A stretch of 64,000 nt of DNA from Capnocytophaga sp. oral taxon 338 str. F0234 (GTDB lineage: Bacteria; Bacteroidota; Bacteroidia; Flavobacteriales; Flavobacteriaceae), in contig NZ_GL872413.1 in NCBI RefSeq assembly GCF_000192225.1, forward strand, positions 826,359-890,358, in the 5' to 3' direction. The number at the start of each line of letters is the position of its first letter. Within the stretch, counting starts at the first letter, position 1. Below, in pieces: positions 46,201-55,351 of this stretch. Both the position numbers and the translations under genes were made by a program. The notes beneath the pieces are model-generated. The model was given only the letters and a program-made list of their open reading frames with translations. It had not been told where the DNA came from and made no database searches.

Positions 46201-49200
46201 ATTATGCGTGGAATCACAGCTACTAACTTTGAAGAGAATAATATTGAATATATACAGTTTTGGGTCTTAGACCCTTATTCCTCAGGAGAGTTCTCTCCCT
46301 CCACTACAGGAGAGTTAGTTTTTGATCTTGGAAATATTTCTGAGGATATTCTTAAAGATGGAAGAAAGCAATATGAAAATGGTTTGCCGGGACTCTCTAT
46401 TCAGTCTTCTACTTATACAACTTCTTGGGGTAAAACACCAGTGGCTCAATCATTACTATATGCTTTTGACAGCAATACAGAAAATAGAACTTTACAGGAT
46501 ATTGGGTTAGATGGACTTACTGATGCTGAGGAACGTTCTATCTATGCTAATAATGTTTCTGAATTTCCCAATGACCCTGCTTTGGATAATTATGAATATT
46601 ATTTGTCCCGTAATGGAGGTATTCTTAACCGATATTATAATTATAATGGTACTCAAGGAAACTCTCCTGTGGCAGGAAATAGCCAAGCTGCATCTTTAAA
46701 TCCAGATGTAGAGGATATTAATAGGGATAATACAATGAGCACTGTCAATAGTTATTATGAATATCGAGTGCCTATTCGGGGAAATGTACAACGAACAGAT
46801 AGGTATGTAAGTGATATACGGGAAGTATATGCAGAGACTCCTAGTGGACAACCTATTTTAGCGCGATGGATTCAGTATAAAATACCTGTAAAAGATGCTA
46901 ATAGAAGAGAATTCGGAGGAGGAGGAGATTTACGTTCAATAACCCATATACGCATGTATCTTACAGGCTTCTCATCTGATGTAGTATTACGCTTTGGTAC
47001 ATTGGATTTAGTACGAGGTGATTGGAGACACTATACCAAATCTCTTAAGGATGATCTTTCCGCACCAGGGACAGGTACTCATACTGAGATTGGTTCAGTA
47101 AGCCTTATTGAAAATGAATCCCGACAACCCATTCCTTATCGTATGCCTCCTGGGGTATATAGGGAACAAGTGAATCAAAATAACACTATTGTGAGGCAAA
47201 ATGAGCAATCTCTTTCCTATACAGTGTGTGACCTTAATACTAATGATGCACGAGGGGTTTATAAGAATTTTCATGCAGACCTTCGACAGTATAAGCGCAT
47301 AAAGATGTTTGTTCATGCGGAACGTTATAAAAATCAATCCCTTGCTGATGGGGAAATGGTAGCTTTTATTCGTTTAGGTTCGGATTTGTCTGAAAATTTC
47401 TATCAGGTGGAGATTCCTTTACAAGTAACTCCCGCAGGAGCTCATTTAGAAGAGGTGATTTGGCCCTCTCAGAACAGATTTGATATCCCTATGGAGGCAC
47501 TTACCCAAATAAAGGCTAAAGGAATTAATAGTGGAAACTTAGCGAATCTTACCTATTATGATGCTAACCTTAATCATATTCCATCACCTGCCACAACACC
47601 TCACACGATGGGACAAAATAGATATGCAATTAAGGGGAATCCTTCTTTAGGAAATATTCAAATCGTTATGATAGGCGTGAAGAATGTAACTTCTAATCGT
47701 ATATGTGGAGAATTATGGTTTAATGAATTACGATTGGCTGAACTGGAGAATAAAGGAGGTTGGGCTGGAATAGCTGCTGTGGATTTGAATGCTGCGGACT
47801 TTATGGATATTTCTGTTACGGGGAAAATGAGTACTGTAGGTTTTGGTACTGTAGAACAAAAACCTAATGAACGTAGCCGTCAAGAAGTACGTCAGTTTGA
47901 TGCTATGATGAATATCAATGCTGGTAAGCTCTTTCCTAAAAAGTGGAATATGCAAATTCCTGTAGGGCTTAATCGTTCCTCAACAGTAGCTACTCCTGAA
48001 TATGATCCGCAATATGAGGATATACGATTGAAGGATCGTATTAATGCTGCTCAAACTCAAGAACAAAAAGACCTTATTAAGCGACAGGCTGAAGATTATA
48101 CCCTGCGTAAAGGTATTTCCTTGATAGGAGTTAAGAAAAACTTAGCTGAAGAACAAAAAGCCAAAATATATAGTATAGAGAATTTTACTTTTAACTATGC
48201 TTATAATCAGATGGATCACCATGATTTTGAAATAGAAAATCAACGGGAGCAAAATGTGCGTACAGGAATACAATATGCACATGCTTTTGAACAAAAGCAG
48301 ATACTTCCTTTCAAAGGAAATGAGAAAATAAATACTAATAAATACCTTAAATGGCTTTCTGAGGTGAATTTCAATCTCTTGCCTAATAATATTTATATAG
48401 GACCTACTATTACGCGTACTTTTGCTCGTCAACGCTTCCGTGAAGTGTATCCTTTAGGAGTGAATCCTAATAATCAGGTGCCTTTACCTGAATTACAACA
48501 ACGTAATTATCTGTTTGATTGGCAATATGGGCTCAATTATTCCCTTACTAAGTCTCTTAAAATAAGTTATGATGTCACCAATAGTAATATTGTTCGTAAT
48601 TATTACCAGTGGGAAAATGGGCGACAAGAGGTAAATAAAGAACTCACTCTATGGAATGATTTTTGGAATCCAGGTACTCCTAATCACTTTATGTCTGCTT
48701 TTAAAGTGAATTATGAACTACCATTGGATAAGCTACCTTACTTGTCTTTCTTGAAAGCTTCTTATTCTTATACTGGTGATTTTGATTGGCAACGTGGTTC
48801 TGACGCTCTTACTCAGGTAGCAGGACACCAGATTAATAAAGTACAGAATGCTAACACCCACAATTTTGCGGCGAATATGACTTTTGATCGTTTCTATACT
48901 TCTTTAGGAGTGAAGAATAAAGGTAAAAATGATAAGTGGACAGCCAAAGACCATCTTTTACGTTTTGTTACTATGATAAAGCGTATAGGAGTTAGTTATA
49001 CGGAAACTAATGGTACTATGTTACCAGGATATTTACCTCAAGTAGGTTTCTTCGGTTCTTCTAAGCCTTCTTTACCTTTTGCCTTTGGTTGGCAAGATGA
49101 TATCCGTTATGAGGCAGGTAGGCATGGGTGGCTTACTAATTTTGCTGACTTTAATGAGCAGTTTATTCGTTCTACCAATAAGAATTTAGGAATTACAGCA

Positions 49201-50286
49201 GGTTTGCAGCCTACTAATGATTTGCAAATAGACCTTAAGGCTGATCGTGAATACATTGATAACTTTGCGGAAACTTTTAATGCTATCAATGGTGGTTATA
49301 ATCCACTTATAGGAAATACTACAGGTAGCTTTGTGATTTCGGATAATATGATCTTGACTTCTTTCATGAAGTCTAATGAATATAGCTCTAAAGCATTCCA
49401 AACTTTTAAAGAGAATAGGATTACCATCGCCAATCGTTTAGCACAACAAAAGGGAATAGACCTCACCAATCCTGCCAATATAGATAGTGATGGATTCCCT
49501 AAAGGATTTGGAAAAAATAACCAAGCGGTAATGATGCCTGCCTTCTATGCAGCTTATACAGGGCGGAGTGCTAATAAAGTTTCTTTAGGAGCCTTTAGGA
49601 ATATTCCTATCCCAGCATGGACTATTCGCTATTCTGGGTTAATGCGCTTGGAAAGTTTTAGAAAAATTTTCCGTCGTTTCTCTCTTACTCATGGCTATCG
49701 AGCTAGTTATGCACTAAGCAATTTCCGTACTAATTTGGAATATTACCAGAACCCTACTCAGTTGGATCAAGGAGGCAATTTCCGAAATGAAAAACTCTTT
49801 ACTAATGTAAACCTCGTAGAACAGTTCTCTCCTCTTATTCGTATTGATACTGAGTTGCAAAATTCATTCAGTGTGATGGGAGAAATTCGCAGAGATAGGA
49901 CTATTTCTATCAGTTTAGATAATAACTATCTCACTGAACTTATGCGTAAAGAATACCGCTTAGGATTAGGTTATCGCTTTAAGGATATTAGCTTTGCTTC
50001 CCGCTTTAATGGGCGTGATGTGATTATCAAGAGTGACCTTAACCTTAAGGCAGATATAGCCTTACGCAGCGATTATACTGTAATTCGCAATATGGAATTA
50101 GATGATAATCAGGTAACTAATGGACAAACTTCTTGGTTAGCTCGATTTACGGCAGATTATGCTTTCTCCAAGAATCTCTCAGGAATCTTCTATTTTGATT
50201 ATTCCTTCTCCAAATATGCTATATCTACTTCCTACCCAATGACTACTATTCGAACAGGAATTACCATCCGATATACCTTTAATTAA
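43210..50286 (+). CDS. sprA: SprA, type IX secretion outer-membrane translocon
   Basis: A 2358-residue outer-membrane beta-barrel (~36 strands in the solved structure of the family) through which type IX cargo and gliding adhesins leave the cell. The signal peptide is ~1-23 (cut near VKGQ). The N-terminal region has LLPEFYVKSEFFESIFGGNTIDIIPQGSVAFDLG-type SprA blocks. A middle section holds EATAYLDDFESAQTTVDIRG. The long C-terminal barrel region ends TTIRTGITIRYTFN with a terminal Asn. Length is within the usual 2300-2500. Cargo of the right kind is encoded at 29010. A perfect palindrome follows. Confidence 0.97.
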   Translation: MNRKLVAKLFFFFLLSSTFIVKGQENEQVQGKAKDTIKTSKSLRHLLLEDSDRISRKYKYSPALNKYIYSEKVGDYDISTPMFLTPKEYEDLVMRERMGLYFKEKTAAMRPSEKGKATNAQRDLLPEFYVKSEFFESIFGGNTIDIIPQGSVAFDLGMRYNKNDNPAISPEYRSSYGLDFDQRISLGIQGKVGTRLSINAMYDTQATFDFQNVFKLEYTPNEDDIVRKVELGNVSLPLNSSLITGAQSLFGVKTELQFGRTTVTGVFSEQRSQSQTVTAQGGGTMQEFEIRALDYDENRNYFLSQFFRDQYDRALENYPYIRSKVQIVRVEVWATNRSNRTANIRNIVALQDLGEAKSENTRISTNAPVGFFQGSIGDRPTNEANKYDPTRMDSPQSVLTKNIRDVATIRSGFGTMSALVNEGFDYAILENAQKLEEGRDYKVHKQLGYISLSQRLNNDEVLAVAYQYTYEGNVYQVGEFANDGISATTNAYIAGQNKITNNCLVLKMLKSNRLVTGDPIWKLMMKNVYSLNTVQIDPDNFRMNIFYNDPSPVNYISPVDEATWNRELTRKILLQLFNFDRLNAYNDPQNGGDGFFDFVDGITIDPEYGKIIFTKVEPFGKYLYDKLGGGNRYNDPTAYHPTSTAWNANQKKYVFRSLYTDIKAKALEDAEKNKFSLKGRYKSKGSRGISLGAYNVPRGSVRVTVGGRVLQEGIDYTVNYQQGTVHIIDPTIENSNMPIQVSVENNLIFGGQSRRFMGVNVEHKFNDKFIVGASLINMRERPYTQKANYGQEPVNNTIFGFGGTYSTELPFLTRLLNKVPSLQSDVPSNLSVRGEMAFLRPSTPKSTNFDGEATAYLDDFESAQTTVDIRGFRSWSLASTPLRFGQGAYPSQTLYGNTPDDPDNLKNGYGRAKLAWYTIDPVFYTNNKPNDINNGEISKNSTRRIYVKEIFPERELAQGDLLVQNTLDLAYYPNAKGSYNNNPQAISSVPPTGKWGGIMRGITATNFEENNIEYIQFWVLDPYSSGEFSPSTTGELVFDLGNISEDILKDGRKQYENGLPGLSIQSSTYTTSWGKTPVAQSLLYAFDSNTENRTLQDIGLDGLTDAEERSIYANNVSEFPNDPALDNYEYYLSRNGGILNRYYNYNGTQGNSPVAGNSQAASLNPDVEDINRDNTMSTVNSYYEYRVPIRGNVQRTDRYVSDIREVYAETPSGQPILARWIQYKIPVKDANRREFGGGGDLRSITHIRMYLTGFSSDVVLRFGTLDLVRGDWRHYTKSLKDDLSAPGTGTHTEIGSVSLIENESRQPIPYRMPPGVYREQVNQNNTIVRQNEQSLSYTVCDLNTNDARGVYKNFHADLRQYKRIKMFVHAERYKNQSLADGEMVAFIRLGSDLSENFYQVEIPLQVTPAGAHLEEVIWPSQNRFDIPMEALTQIKAKGINSGNLANLTYYDANLNHIPSPATTPHTMGQNRYAIKGNPSLGNIQIVMIGVKNVTSNRICGELWFNELRLAELENKGGWAGIAAVDLNAADFMDISVTGKMSTVGFGTVEQKPNERSRQEVRQFDAMMNINAGKLFPKKWNMQIPVGLNRSSTVATPEYDPQYEDIRLKDRINAAQTQEQKDLIKRQAEDYTLRKGISLIGVKKNLAEEQKAKIYSIENFTFNYAYNQMDHHDFEIENQREQNVRTGIQYAHAFEQKQILPFKGNEKINTNKYLKWLSEVNFNLLPNNIYIGPTITRTFARQRFREVYPLGVNPNNQVPLPELQQRNYLFDWQYGLNYSLTKSLKISYDVTNSNIVRNYYQWENGRQEVNKELTLWNDFWNPGTPNHFMSAFKVNYELPLDKLPYLSFLKASYSYTGDFDWQRGSDALTQVAGHQINKVQNANTHNFAANMTFDRFYTSLGVKNKGKNDKWTAKDHLLRFVTMIKRIGVSYTETNGTMLPGYLPQVGFFGSSKPSLPFAFGWQDDIRYEAGRHGWLTNFADFNEQFIRSTNKNLGITAGLQPTNDLQIDLKADREYIDNFAETFNAINGGYNPLIGNTTGSFVISDNMILTSFMKSNEYSSKAFQTFKENRITIANRLAQQKGIDLTNPANIDSDGFPKGFGKNNQAVMMPAFYAAYTGRSANKVSLGAFRNIPIPAWTIRYSGLMRLESFRKIFRRFSLTHGYRASYALSNFRTNLEYYQNPTQLDQGGNFRNEKLFTNVNLVEQFSPLIRIDTELQNSFSVMGEIRRDRTISISLDNNYLTELMRKEYRLGLGYRFKDISFASRFNGRDVIIKSDLNLKADIALRSDYTVIRNMELDDNQVTNGQTSWLARFTADYAFSKNLSGIFYFDYSFSKYAISTSYPMTTIRTGITIRYTFN

Positions 50287-50297
50287 TGATCAATAAT

Positions 50298-50341
50298 TAA
50301 TAACAAATAACCAATAGTTAACTATTGGTTATTTGTTATTA
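50298..50341. terminator. 44-base perfect palindrome after sprA, probable terminator
   Basis: Two 22-base arms (50298-50319 and 50320-50341) are exact reverse complements with no spacer. As RNA this would make a hairpin whose 3' arm is U-rich, but there is no long T run after it. It may instead be a site on the DNA. Confidence 0.6.
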
Positions 50342-50385
50342 TGGAAATAAGAAGATTTTTTCTTTTCTTTTTCATTTTTAAATCG

Positions 50386-50393
50386 TAATTTTG
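50386..50393 (+). promoter_or_regulatory. -7 promoter element for the transglutaminase-like gene
   Basis: TAATTTTG, 25 bases before ATG 50419. Confidence 0.72.
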
Positions 50394-50418
50394 GGCATTA
50401 ATCTAAAAACACATAGAT

Positions 50419-51639
50419 ATGAAAAAGTATTTTTTATTCTTTATTTTGAGTCTTTTTACTTTGTATACAAAGGCTCAATCTTCCTATACATTGGAGGACT
50501 ATTTCAATTATTTCGAAGAAGCCAATAGCAAGTGTCAGCAATTGCATAAGGAAGGAAAGTATCAAGAAGAAGAGGGAATTTTTATTTCTAATTTGAAAAA
50601 ATTGGAGGAAGTATCCTTGACTGAAAATGACCCAAAGTATAAAAAGAACCAGAACCTTATTGAGGCTATAAAAGCCAATATATATTATAATTTGGCTTGC
50701 GTACGCTCCTTACAAAACAAGAAAAAGGAAGCAATTGCAACTCTTGAAAAAGCAGTAGCTTTAGGTTATGATGATTATAGAAATGTAAAGACAGATAAAG
50801 ATTTTATTAATATTCGCAAGGAAAAGAAATTTATTGCATTATTGAAAAAACTCAAACCTTTTGATAAACTTGTGATACTACAACAAGCAGGAGCTTATCA
50901 AAAACAGCAAACAAATACGCTTCCACGCTTTACTTATCAAGCAGCTAATGATCCTTCCCTTGAGCAAGTGAGAAATTATTTTAAGTTGGATTCCGTAGCG
51001 GGAACAGGGGATGAGCTTTCCAAGATTTTCAATTTACTCCATTTTGTACATAATAACATTGTACATGATGGTAGAAATTATGCGCTCTGTGAGTTTGATG
51101 CTATAGATATCTACAACTATCATAAAGCAACAAAGAAAGGGGTGAATTGTAGGCATTTGGCTATTACACTCAATGAAATGTATCTGGCAATGGGAATTCC
51201 ATCTCGTTATGTAACCTGTATGCCTAAGAATCCCAATGATACAGATTGTCATGTGATTAATAGTGTCTATTCTCAACAGTTGCAGAAATGGATTTGGATA
51301 GACCCAACTTTTAATGCCTATGTAAAGGATGAAAAGGGAAATCTCTTAAGTATTGCGGAGGTAAGAGACCGATTGATACATAATAAGCCTTTAGTACTTA
51401 ACAAAGATGCTAATTGGAATAACAAGGAAGAGCAAACCAAAGAAGAGTATCTGGAGGTTTATATGGCAAAAAACCTGTATTGGTTCTCTTGTCCACTACA
51501 GAGCAAATTTAACCCTGAAAGTCGTTTTAGAAAATCAGATACTTCATTTGTAGCTCTTTTGCCTAAAGGCTTTACAATTCAAAAAGAAAAAGAAGAATAT
51601 ATCACAAATGACCCTGATTATTTTTGGCAAAAGCCATAG
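50419..51639 (+). CDS. Exported transglutaminase-like protein
   Basis: A 406-residue exported protein with a signal peptide ending YTKAQ (~residue 19). Residues ~25-150 are helical with a TPR-like repeat (NLACVRSLQNKKKEAIATLEKA). A transglutaminase/protease-like core follows with an intact Cys-His-Asp triad: Cys244 in GVNCRHLA, His278 in TDCHVINS and Asp295 in WIDPTFN. Such domains in bacteria act as cysteine proteases, amidases or cross-linkers; the substrate is unknown. It lies between sprA and an OMP gene, each with its own promoter. Confidence 0.85.
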   Translation: MKKYFLFFILSLFTLYTKAQSSYTLEDYFNYFEEANSKCQQLHKEGKYQEEEGIFISNLKKLEEVSLTENDPKYKKNQNLIEAIKANIYYNLACVRSLQNKKKEAIATLEKAVALGYDDYRNVKTDKDFINIRKEKKFIALLKKLKPFDKLVILQQAGAYQKQQTNTLPRFTYQAANDPSLEQVRNYFKLDSVAGTGDELSKIFNLLHFVHNNIVHDGRNYALCEFDAIDIYNYHKATKKGVNCRHLAITLNEMYLAMGIPSRYVTCMPKNPNDTDCHVINSVYSQQLQKWIWIDPTFNAYVKDEKGNLLSIAEVRDRLIHNKPLVLNKDANWNNKEEQTKEEYLEVYMAKNLYWFSCPLQSKFNPESRFRKSDTSFVALLPKGFTIQKEKEEYITNDPDYFWQKP

Positions 51640-51724
51640 CAATGACCGATGATTAATTTCTAATCATAGGTATTGACTTAACATGGTTTTTGAAAGTGAA
51701 AAGTGTAAAAATAATTCAATTTTC

Positions 51725-51755
51725 TTTGTACTATCAGAGGAAAAACTTACTTTTG
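51725..51755 (+). promoter_or_regulatory. Complete Bacteroidota promoter for the OMP gene at 51833
   Basis: TTTG (51725-51728), a 19-base spacer and TACTTTTG (51748-51755). It leaves a leader of ~70 bases. Confidence 0.82.
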
Positions 51756-51832
51756 CCCTCAGTAAAAGAATAAAAAAGGAAAAACCCGAAAATCCTTTAA
51801 TAGAGTAGGGAAACATACTTAATTATATATTT

Positions 51833-52411
51833 ATGAAAAAAGTATTAATGACCGTAGTATTTGCCGCTCTTACTGTAGTAGGAGCCAGTGCACAAGTAAA
51901 ATTTGGAGCTCGTGCAGGGCTTAACCTTGCTGATATAGCTTCCAAAGTGAATGATGTGAAGGCTGAAACTAAAATCCGTCCTGCTTTCTATGTAGGTGGT
52001 TTAGCAGAATTTGCCTTTAATGATGTTGTCCTTATGGATGCAGGTCTCACTTATTCCAACCAAGGAGCTAAAGCTAAAGAAGGGGACGGGAAATATATAC
52101 AACACACCCTTAACTTGCCTGTTTGGATAAAGTATGATTTTGAGGGATTCCGACCTAAAGCAGGCTTTTATATGGGGTATATCCTAAGTAGTCAATTAAA
52201 GGAAGATGGTAAAACAGAAACAGTAGACAAGGATTCCTACAGACATTTTGATTATGGTATTGGCTTAGGGGTGGAATACAACTTGCCTAATAACGGATTG
52301 TTCTTTGAAGCCTCTTACAACTGGGGATTAGCAAATCTTACAAAAGATGGAGACTCTAAGAACTATAGTAATAACCGTGTAATTCAAGTAGGGGTAGGGT
52401 ATAAGTTCTGA
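51833..52411 (+). CDS. Small outer-membrane beta-barrel protein (porin family)
   Basis: A 192-residue outer-membrane barrel with a signal peptide cleaved after SAQ (~residue 21). It opens VKFGARAGLNLADI and has alternating strands such as AGLTYSNQGAKA and YDFEGFRPKAGFYMGYIL. The end is IQVGVGYKF, with the C-terminal Phe expected for barrel assembly. The PorT/opacity-like family is widespread in Bacteroidota. Exact role unknown. Confidence 0.9.
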   Translation: MKKVLMTVVFAALTVVGASAQVKFGARAGLNLADIASKVNDVKAETKIRPAFYVGGLAEFAFNDVVLMDAGLTYSNQGAKAKEGDGKYIQHTLNLPVWIKYDFEGFRPKAGFYMGYILSSQLKEDGKTETVDKDSYRHFDYGIGLGVEYNLPNNGLFFEASYNWGLANLTKDGDSKNYSNNRVIQVGVGYKF

Positions 52412-52460
52412 TCCCCTATGATAGCGAGAGCTTGTAGCTCCTCGTACTTATAAAAATACG

Positions 52461-52492
52461 AAAAACCGTTCCACATTCGGAACGGCTTTTCT
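52461..52492. terminator. Terminator between the OMP gene and the M1 peptidase gene
   Basis: CCGTTCC (52466-52472), a six-base loop and GGAACGG (52479-52485), with A-rich and T-rich flanks. It can serve both converging genes. Confidence 0.88.
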
Positions 52493-52520
52493 TTTGTAAT
52501 ATAAAAAACTAATACCCTTT

Positions 52521-54374
52521 CTATTTTTGGAAAGTATTATTATCAGTATTAATATCTGTCGTAATATTATTAGGGTCAATAACTACTTTTTGAATATTTT
52601 CAAAAGGTATATCTACATCAAAGGTGTAAGTAAGATGTCCCCAACCCCAAGAAGGTAATACTTTACGTTCATAGTTATAAGGATTTTCTTTTTCTCCAAA
52701 CTGCATACGGAGAGGGATGTAGTAGTAATAGGTTTTATTATTTTTATCTATTACGAATACATCAGTAGGTAGCGGCATCCTGTCCACACGGCGGAGGGTG
52801 ATTTCTGTTTTGTTGCCTTTGGCTCCTACTTTCTCTACAGCATAGTCTACATGGTGAGGTGTTTGCATGAATTCATTAAGGTACCATTGGAGTTGCATAC
52901 CAGAAACTTTTTCAGCACAACGAATAAAGTCATGAGGTTGTGGATGCTTGAGAGCAAATTTCTTATAATATAATTGAAGCGTTTTTTCTACATTCTTTTC
53001 ACCAATAATATATTCTAATTGTCTTAGAAAGAGAGCTCCCTTACTATAGGCGGTAATAGAGTAAGCATAATTGGTATTGAAACGGTCGGATTGGTGGGTA
53101 GGAGTTTCTTCATAATTGGATTTTACATATCTGTTATAGGATTTGTAAAAGCCTACAAAAGGATCTTTAGCCCCTAACATACCGAGAGCACGATCTTGTA
53201 TATAAGAGCAAAATCCTTCATCCATCCAAGGATAAGCAGTCTCATCACTGGCTAAGATAAGGTGAAACCAAGCATGTCCAAACTCATGTACGGCAGTGCT
53301 TAATAGGGAATCATAGTTTTCACCGCCTTGAATAAGAGTACACATAGCATATTCCATACCTCCGTCCCCTCCTTGAATAAAGGAGTATTGACGCCAAGGA
53401 TATTTGCCTACGAACTTATTATAGAAGTTGAAGGTTTTGAGCATTTGAGGTTGGATTTTCTTCCAATTTTCAGGATATTTTTTGTAAAGGAAGTGGAGAG
53501 TTTGTCCATTGCCAGCATCTAATTTATCATGAACAAATTGAGGGTCAGCAGCCCAAGTGAAGTCGTGTACTTGTGGTGCATAGAAGTGCCAAGTACGAGT
53601 ATTACCTTTTACTTTAGGTACTTTTACACCCGCATCTTCATAACCGAAACCGATTTCATTATTGTTCTGTAGATAGCCGGAGCCCCCTACAACATAGTTC
53701 TTATCAATGGTAATCTTTACATCAAAATTACCCCAGACGCCATAGAATTCACGAGTAATATACTCAGTAGTATCCCATCCACGATAGTCATATTCTGCTA
53801 ATTTTGGATACCATTGAGTCATGGAGAGAGCCACACCGTCAGGGTTATTACGCCCACTTCGGCGAATCATCACAGGAGCTTGTCCTGTAAAGTCCATCTT
53901 AAGTACAGTGGAGGAGTGAGGAAGGATAGGCTTGTTCAAATCCACTTTTACAATAGTACCTTCTGTTTTGTATTTTACAGGAGTACCATCTTGAGAAAGA
54001 GCATTTACGCGTACATATCCAATTTCTTCAGGTTTAAGAAGGGAAATACGACTTTCATACTGAGGTTTCTCTTTGGTACCTTTGTTGTTGACCATACGGC
54101 GATCGGGGTCACGAATAGTCTGCAAACGAGCATCCATTTCACTTCCAGGTTGGAAAGCGTTAAGGAATACATGGTAGTACACTACTTTCAAGGTGTCAGG
54201 AGAATTGTTAGTGTAGGTGAGTTCTTGTTTTCCTGTGTATTGGTAGTTCTTTACATTCATGTTGATGTCCATCTTGTAATCTACATGTTGTTGCCAATAC
54301 GGTGCATTCTGTGCCTTGAGAACTCCTATAGTTCCAAGAGCCACAAGGGGTAACATTCGTTTATAATTCATCAT
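52521..54374 (-). CDS. M1 family zinc metallopeptidase (aminopeptidase N-like)
   Basis: A 617-residue exported peptidase with a signal peptide ending VLKAQ (~residue 22). An N-terminal saddle domain comes first. The catalytic domain has the substrate-anchoring GGMEYAMC motif (in place of GAMEN) and the zinc site HEFGH at 363-367, with the third ligand Glu386 in MDEGF, exactly 18 residues on. It lacks the long C-terminal helical domain of aminopeptidase N, as is usual for Bacteroidota M1 proteins of this size. It ends in a Thr/Asn/Asp-rich tail. Two adjacent ATGs could both start it. Confidence 0.93.
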   Translation of the reverse strand: MMNYKRMLPLVALGTIGVLKAQNAPYWQQHVDYKMDINMNVKNYQYTGKQELTYTNNSPDTLKVVYYHVFLNAFQPGSEMDARLQTIRDPDRRMVNNKGTKEKPQYESRISLLKPEEIGYVRVNALSQDGTPVKYKTEGTIVKVDLNKPILPHSSTVLKMDFTGQAPVMIRRSGRNNPDGVALSMTQWYPKLAEYDYRGWDTTEYITREFYGVWGNFDVKITIDKNYVVGGSGYLQNNNEIGFGYEDAGVKVPKVKGNTRTWHFYAPQVHDFTWAADPQFVHDKLDAGNGQTLHFLYKKYPENWKKIQPQMLKTFNFYNKFVGKYPWRQYSFIQGGDGGMEYAMCTLIQGGENYDSLLSTAVHEFGHAWFHLILASDETAYPWMDEGFCSYIQDRALGMLGAKDPFVGFYKSYNRYVKSNYEETPTHQSDRFNTNYAYSITAYSKGALFLRQLEYIIGEKNVEKTLQLYYKKFALKHPQPHDFIRCAEKVSGMQLQWYLNEFMQTPHHVDYAVEKVGAKGNKTEITLRRVDRMPLPTDVFVIDKNNKTYYYYIPLRMQFGEKENPYNYERKVLPSWGWGHLTYTFDVDIPFENIQKVVIDPNNITTDINTDNNTFQK

Positions 54375-54400
54375 GTTTATAATTTGTAATTATATGGATA

Positions 54401-54408
54401 CAAAATTA
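54401..54408 (-). promoter_or_regulatory. -7 promoter element for the M1 peptidase gene
   Basis: TAATTTTG on the minus strand, 26 bases before the start. Confidence 0.72.
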
Positions 54409-54479
54409 CGAATTTAAAAGGAATTTTGAAAATAAAAAATAAAATTTCTTACTGCTCCCAATTATATGATTTTTTTCGT

Positions 54480-54487
54480 TACTTTTG
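54480..54487 (+). promoter_or_regulatory. -7 promoter element for the exonuclease gene
   Basis: TACTTTTG, 26 bases before ATG 54514. It lies inside the longer open frame from 54466, so that start is unlikely. Confidence 0.7.
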
Positions 54488-54513
54488 TGCTGTTTTTTCA
54501 ATTGAACATATAC

Positions 54514-55287
54514 ATGGAATTAAACCTTACTCGTCCTATTTGTTTCTTTGATTTAGAAACTACAGGGACAGATGTCTCCAAAGATCGCATTGTGGAGATT
54601 TCTATTCTTAAAGTGTTCCCTAATGGTTCCCGCGAAAGTAAAACATGGCTGGTGAATCCTACGATACCTATCCCAGCAGCTTCCACGGACATTCATGGAA
54701 TTAGTGATAAGATGGTTGCTCAGGCCCCCACTTTCAAGGAACTGGCAAAACAAATACATAACCTTATTAAGGATTCTGATTTAGCGGGTTATAATTCTGA
54801 TCGCTTTGATATCCCTTTGTTGGCAGAGGAACTCCTACGAGCAGGAGTGGATTTTGATCTAAAGAACCGTGTAACGGTAGATGTACAAACTATTTTTCAT
54901 AAGATGGAGCAGCGTACTCTTTCAGCAGCTTATAAGTTCTACTGTAAGAAGTCCCTGGACAATGCTCATTCTGCACAGGCTGATACTGATGCTACTTATG
55001 AAATCCTTAAAGCACAATTGGACTGTTATTCTGATACGCTACCCAATGATGTCAAACAACTAAGTGATTTTACTACTCGTAAACAAATAGCTGATTTTGC
55101 AGGATTTATTGCTTATAATGATAAAGGAGAAGAGATTTTTACCTTTGGTAAGCATAAAGGTCGTAAGGTAGAAGAAATTTTAGAAGAAGAGCCTGGTTAT
55201 TTTGGTTGGATCCTCAGCGCAGATTTTCCCCTTTATACCAAGAAAGTTCTTACTGCTATTCGCTTAAGAAAAGGATTAGGACAATGA
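54514..55287 (+). CDS. DnaQ-type 3'-5' exonuclease (DEDDh)
   Basis: A 257-residue cytoplasmic exonuclease related to the DNA polymerase III epsilon proofreading subunit. Exo I is FDLETTG with Asp13 and Glu15. Exo II is AGYNSDRFD. Exo III is HSAQADTDAT with the His and Asp of the DEDDh class. The C-terminal part (~200-257) adds a FTFGKHKGRKVEEIL...GYFGWIL module found after such exonucleases in Bacteroidota. It could be the true proofreading subunit or a separate repair nuclease. Confidence 0.9.
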   Translation: MELNLTRPICFFDLETTGTDVSKDRIVEISILKVFPNGSRESKTWLVNPTIPIPAASTDIHGISDKMVAQAPTFKELAKQIHNLIKDSDLAGYNSDRFDIPLLAEELLRAGVDFDLKNRVTVDVQTIFHKMEQRTLSAAYKFYCKKSLDNAHSAQADTDATYEILKAQLDCYSDTLPNDVKQLSDFTTRKQIADFAGFIAYNDKGEEIFTFGKHKGRKVEEILEEEPGYFGWILSADFPLYTKKVLTAIRLRKGLGQ

Positions 55288-55351
55288 TTAATGGTCAAAT
55301 GTCAATGATCACTGATGCAAATCCATTAAAAAAATCTTATATTCCTCATTA

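Noticed and set aside
53814..54353. 179-codon open frame antisense to the M1 peptidase gene
   Set aside because: It lies wholly opposite a clear peptidase gene, reads like reverse-complemented codons, and has no ribosome-binding site or promoter of its own.
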